From Tragulus kanchil (Eukaryota > Chordata > Mammalia > Artiodactyla > Tragulidae), in NCBI GenBank assembly GCA_022376925.1, contig JAIOJX010000025.1:189906801-189970800 (forward strand): a stretch of DNA of 64,000 nucleotides, in the 5' to 3' direction. Each line of letters opens with the position of its first letter. The first letter of the stretch is position 1. The notes beneath the pieces were generated by a model that did not search any database, was not told the origin of the DNA, and worked only from the letters and a program-made list of their open reading frames with translations. Positions 62,967-64,000 of the stretch are shown in pieces. A program made the position numbers and the translations under genes.

Positions 62967-64000
62967 ACAGATGGAGAAATATTCCATGTTCCTGGGTTGG
63001 AAGAATCAATATTGTGAAAATGACCATACTACCAAATGTCATCTATAGATTCAATGCGATCCCTATCAAACTTCCAATAACATTCTTCACAGAACTAGAC
63101 CAACGAATAACACAGTTCCTATGGAAACACAAAAGACCTCGAATAGCCAAAGCAATCCTCAGGAAGAAGAATGGAGCTGGGGGGATCAGCCTCCCCAACT
63201 TCAGACTCTACTACAAAGCAACAGTCATCAAGACAGTATGGTACTGGCACAAAAACAGAAATATCGACCAATGGAACAAGATCGAGAACCCAGAGATAAA
63301 GCCACGCACCTATGGGTACCTTATTTTTGACAAAGGAGGTGAACATATAAAATGGGACAAAGACAGCCTCTTCAACAAATGGTGCTGGGAAAATTGGACA
63401 GCTACATGCAAGAAAATGAAGTTGGAACATACCCTGACACCATACACAAAGATCAACTCAAAATGGATTAAAGACTTAAATGTAAGGCCAGAAACCATCA
63501 AACTCTTAGAGGAGAATATAGGCAAAACCCTCAAGGACTTCAATCAAAGCAAGATCTTCTCTGACCCACCTACTAGAATAGTGGAACTAAAAAGACAAAT
63601 GAACATGTGGGACCTAATGAAACTTAAAAGCTTTTGTACAGCTAGAGAAATTACAAAAAAGCTGAACGGACAGCCCACAGAGTGGGAGAAAATCATAGCA
63701 AATGAAACAACAGACAAAGAATTAATCTCCAAAATCTACAAGCAACTCAGACAACTCAGCACTGGAAAAACGAACAACCCAATCAAAAAATGGGAAAAGG
63801 ACCTAAACAGACACCTCTCCAACGATGACATACAGATGGCCCAAAAACACATGAAACGATGCTCAACTTCACTTATAATTAGAGAAATGCAAATCCAAAC
63901 TACAATGAGATATCACCTCACACCCGTCAGAATGGCCATCATCCACAAATCGACAGACAATAAATGCTGGAGAGGCTGCGGAGAAAAGGGAACACTCCTG

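Larger units (their letters stand above)
53826..64000 (+). mobile_element. Long L1 retrotransposon (5' UTR to late ORF2; runs off the window)
   Basis: Starts with the typical GGAGCTAAGATGGCGGCG 5' end at 53826. Long 5' UTR, ORF1 at 57.36 kb, ORF2 endonuclease at 59.45/60.59 kb, reverse transcriptase at 61.6-62.7 kb, and the C-terminal region to the window end. Subtracting the three 1.1-kb duplicates (L, M, N) and the inserted SINE leaves about 6.4-6.5 kb, in line with a nearly full-length L1. Several stops and frameshifts make it inactive as written. Some of the single-base breaks could be assembly errors. Confidence 0.92.

Overview
This is mammalian nuclear DNA from a ruminant artiodactyl. 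The window carries BovB (RTE) retrotransposon sequence, Bov-A/Bov-tA and CHR-type SINEs, artiodactyl L1 and spliced vertebrate genes. The commonest element is a young tRNA-headed SINE that I do not know from cattle, sheep or deer. It may mark a basal ruminant such as a chevrotain (Tragulidae); that species-level guess is weak.

Genes. At 1-5.1 kb on the + strand lie the last three coding exons and 3' UTR of DGCR2 (transmembrane segment, two PPxY motifs, stop at 3240, poly-A signal at 5075). At 7.26-7.88 kb on the - strand is a 203-residue coiled-coil ORF that looks like a FAM246-family protein. From 14.6 to about 41.0 kb on the + strand is ZNF74, a KRAB zinc-finger gene. Its exons 1-2 sit in a CpG island at 14.3-15.2 kb, KRAB-A is at 36.35 kb, KRAB-B at 36.73 kb, and the finger exon at 38.4-40.26 kb. 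Both named genes map to human 22q11.2. Their closeness here probably reflects the order before the human LCR22 rearrangements.

Repeats. The 20-kb second intron of ZNF74 holds two minus-strand retroviral LTRs (one with a leader), L1 and BovB pieces, SINEs and a MARCKSL1 processed pseudogene, itself inserted in an old L1 and cut by a SINE. Downstream of ZNF74 (41-64 kb) I see no confident gene. That stretch has nested SINEs, an unidentified retrocopy at 48.1-48.5 kb, and from 53.8 kb to the window end a + strand L1 with 5' UTR, ORF1 and ORF2, broken in several places.

Main observation. Thirteen direct tandem duplications with unit offsets of about 1,086-1,180 bp recur at unrelated places: CpG island, LTR, BovB, L1, SINEs and ZNF74 exons. 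Copies are almost identical, and many of the differences are small indels crowded where the two copies abut. Uniform size, sequence-independent placement and error-rich junctions point to unmerged contig overlaps in a long-read assembly rather than biology. They falsely duplicate ZNF74 exons 1-2 and KRAB exons and stretch the L1. A separate, in-register 420-bp duplication of five zinc fingers in ZNF74 has a hybrid finger at its junction and may be a real unequal-exchange event. I found no new defence, mobile or biosynthetic system.
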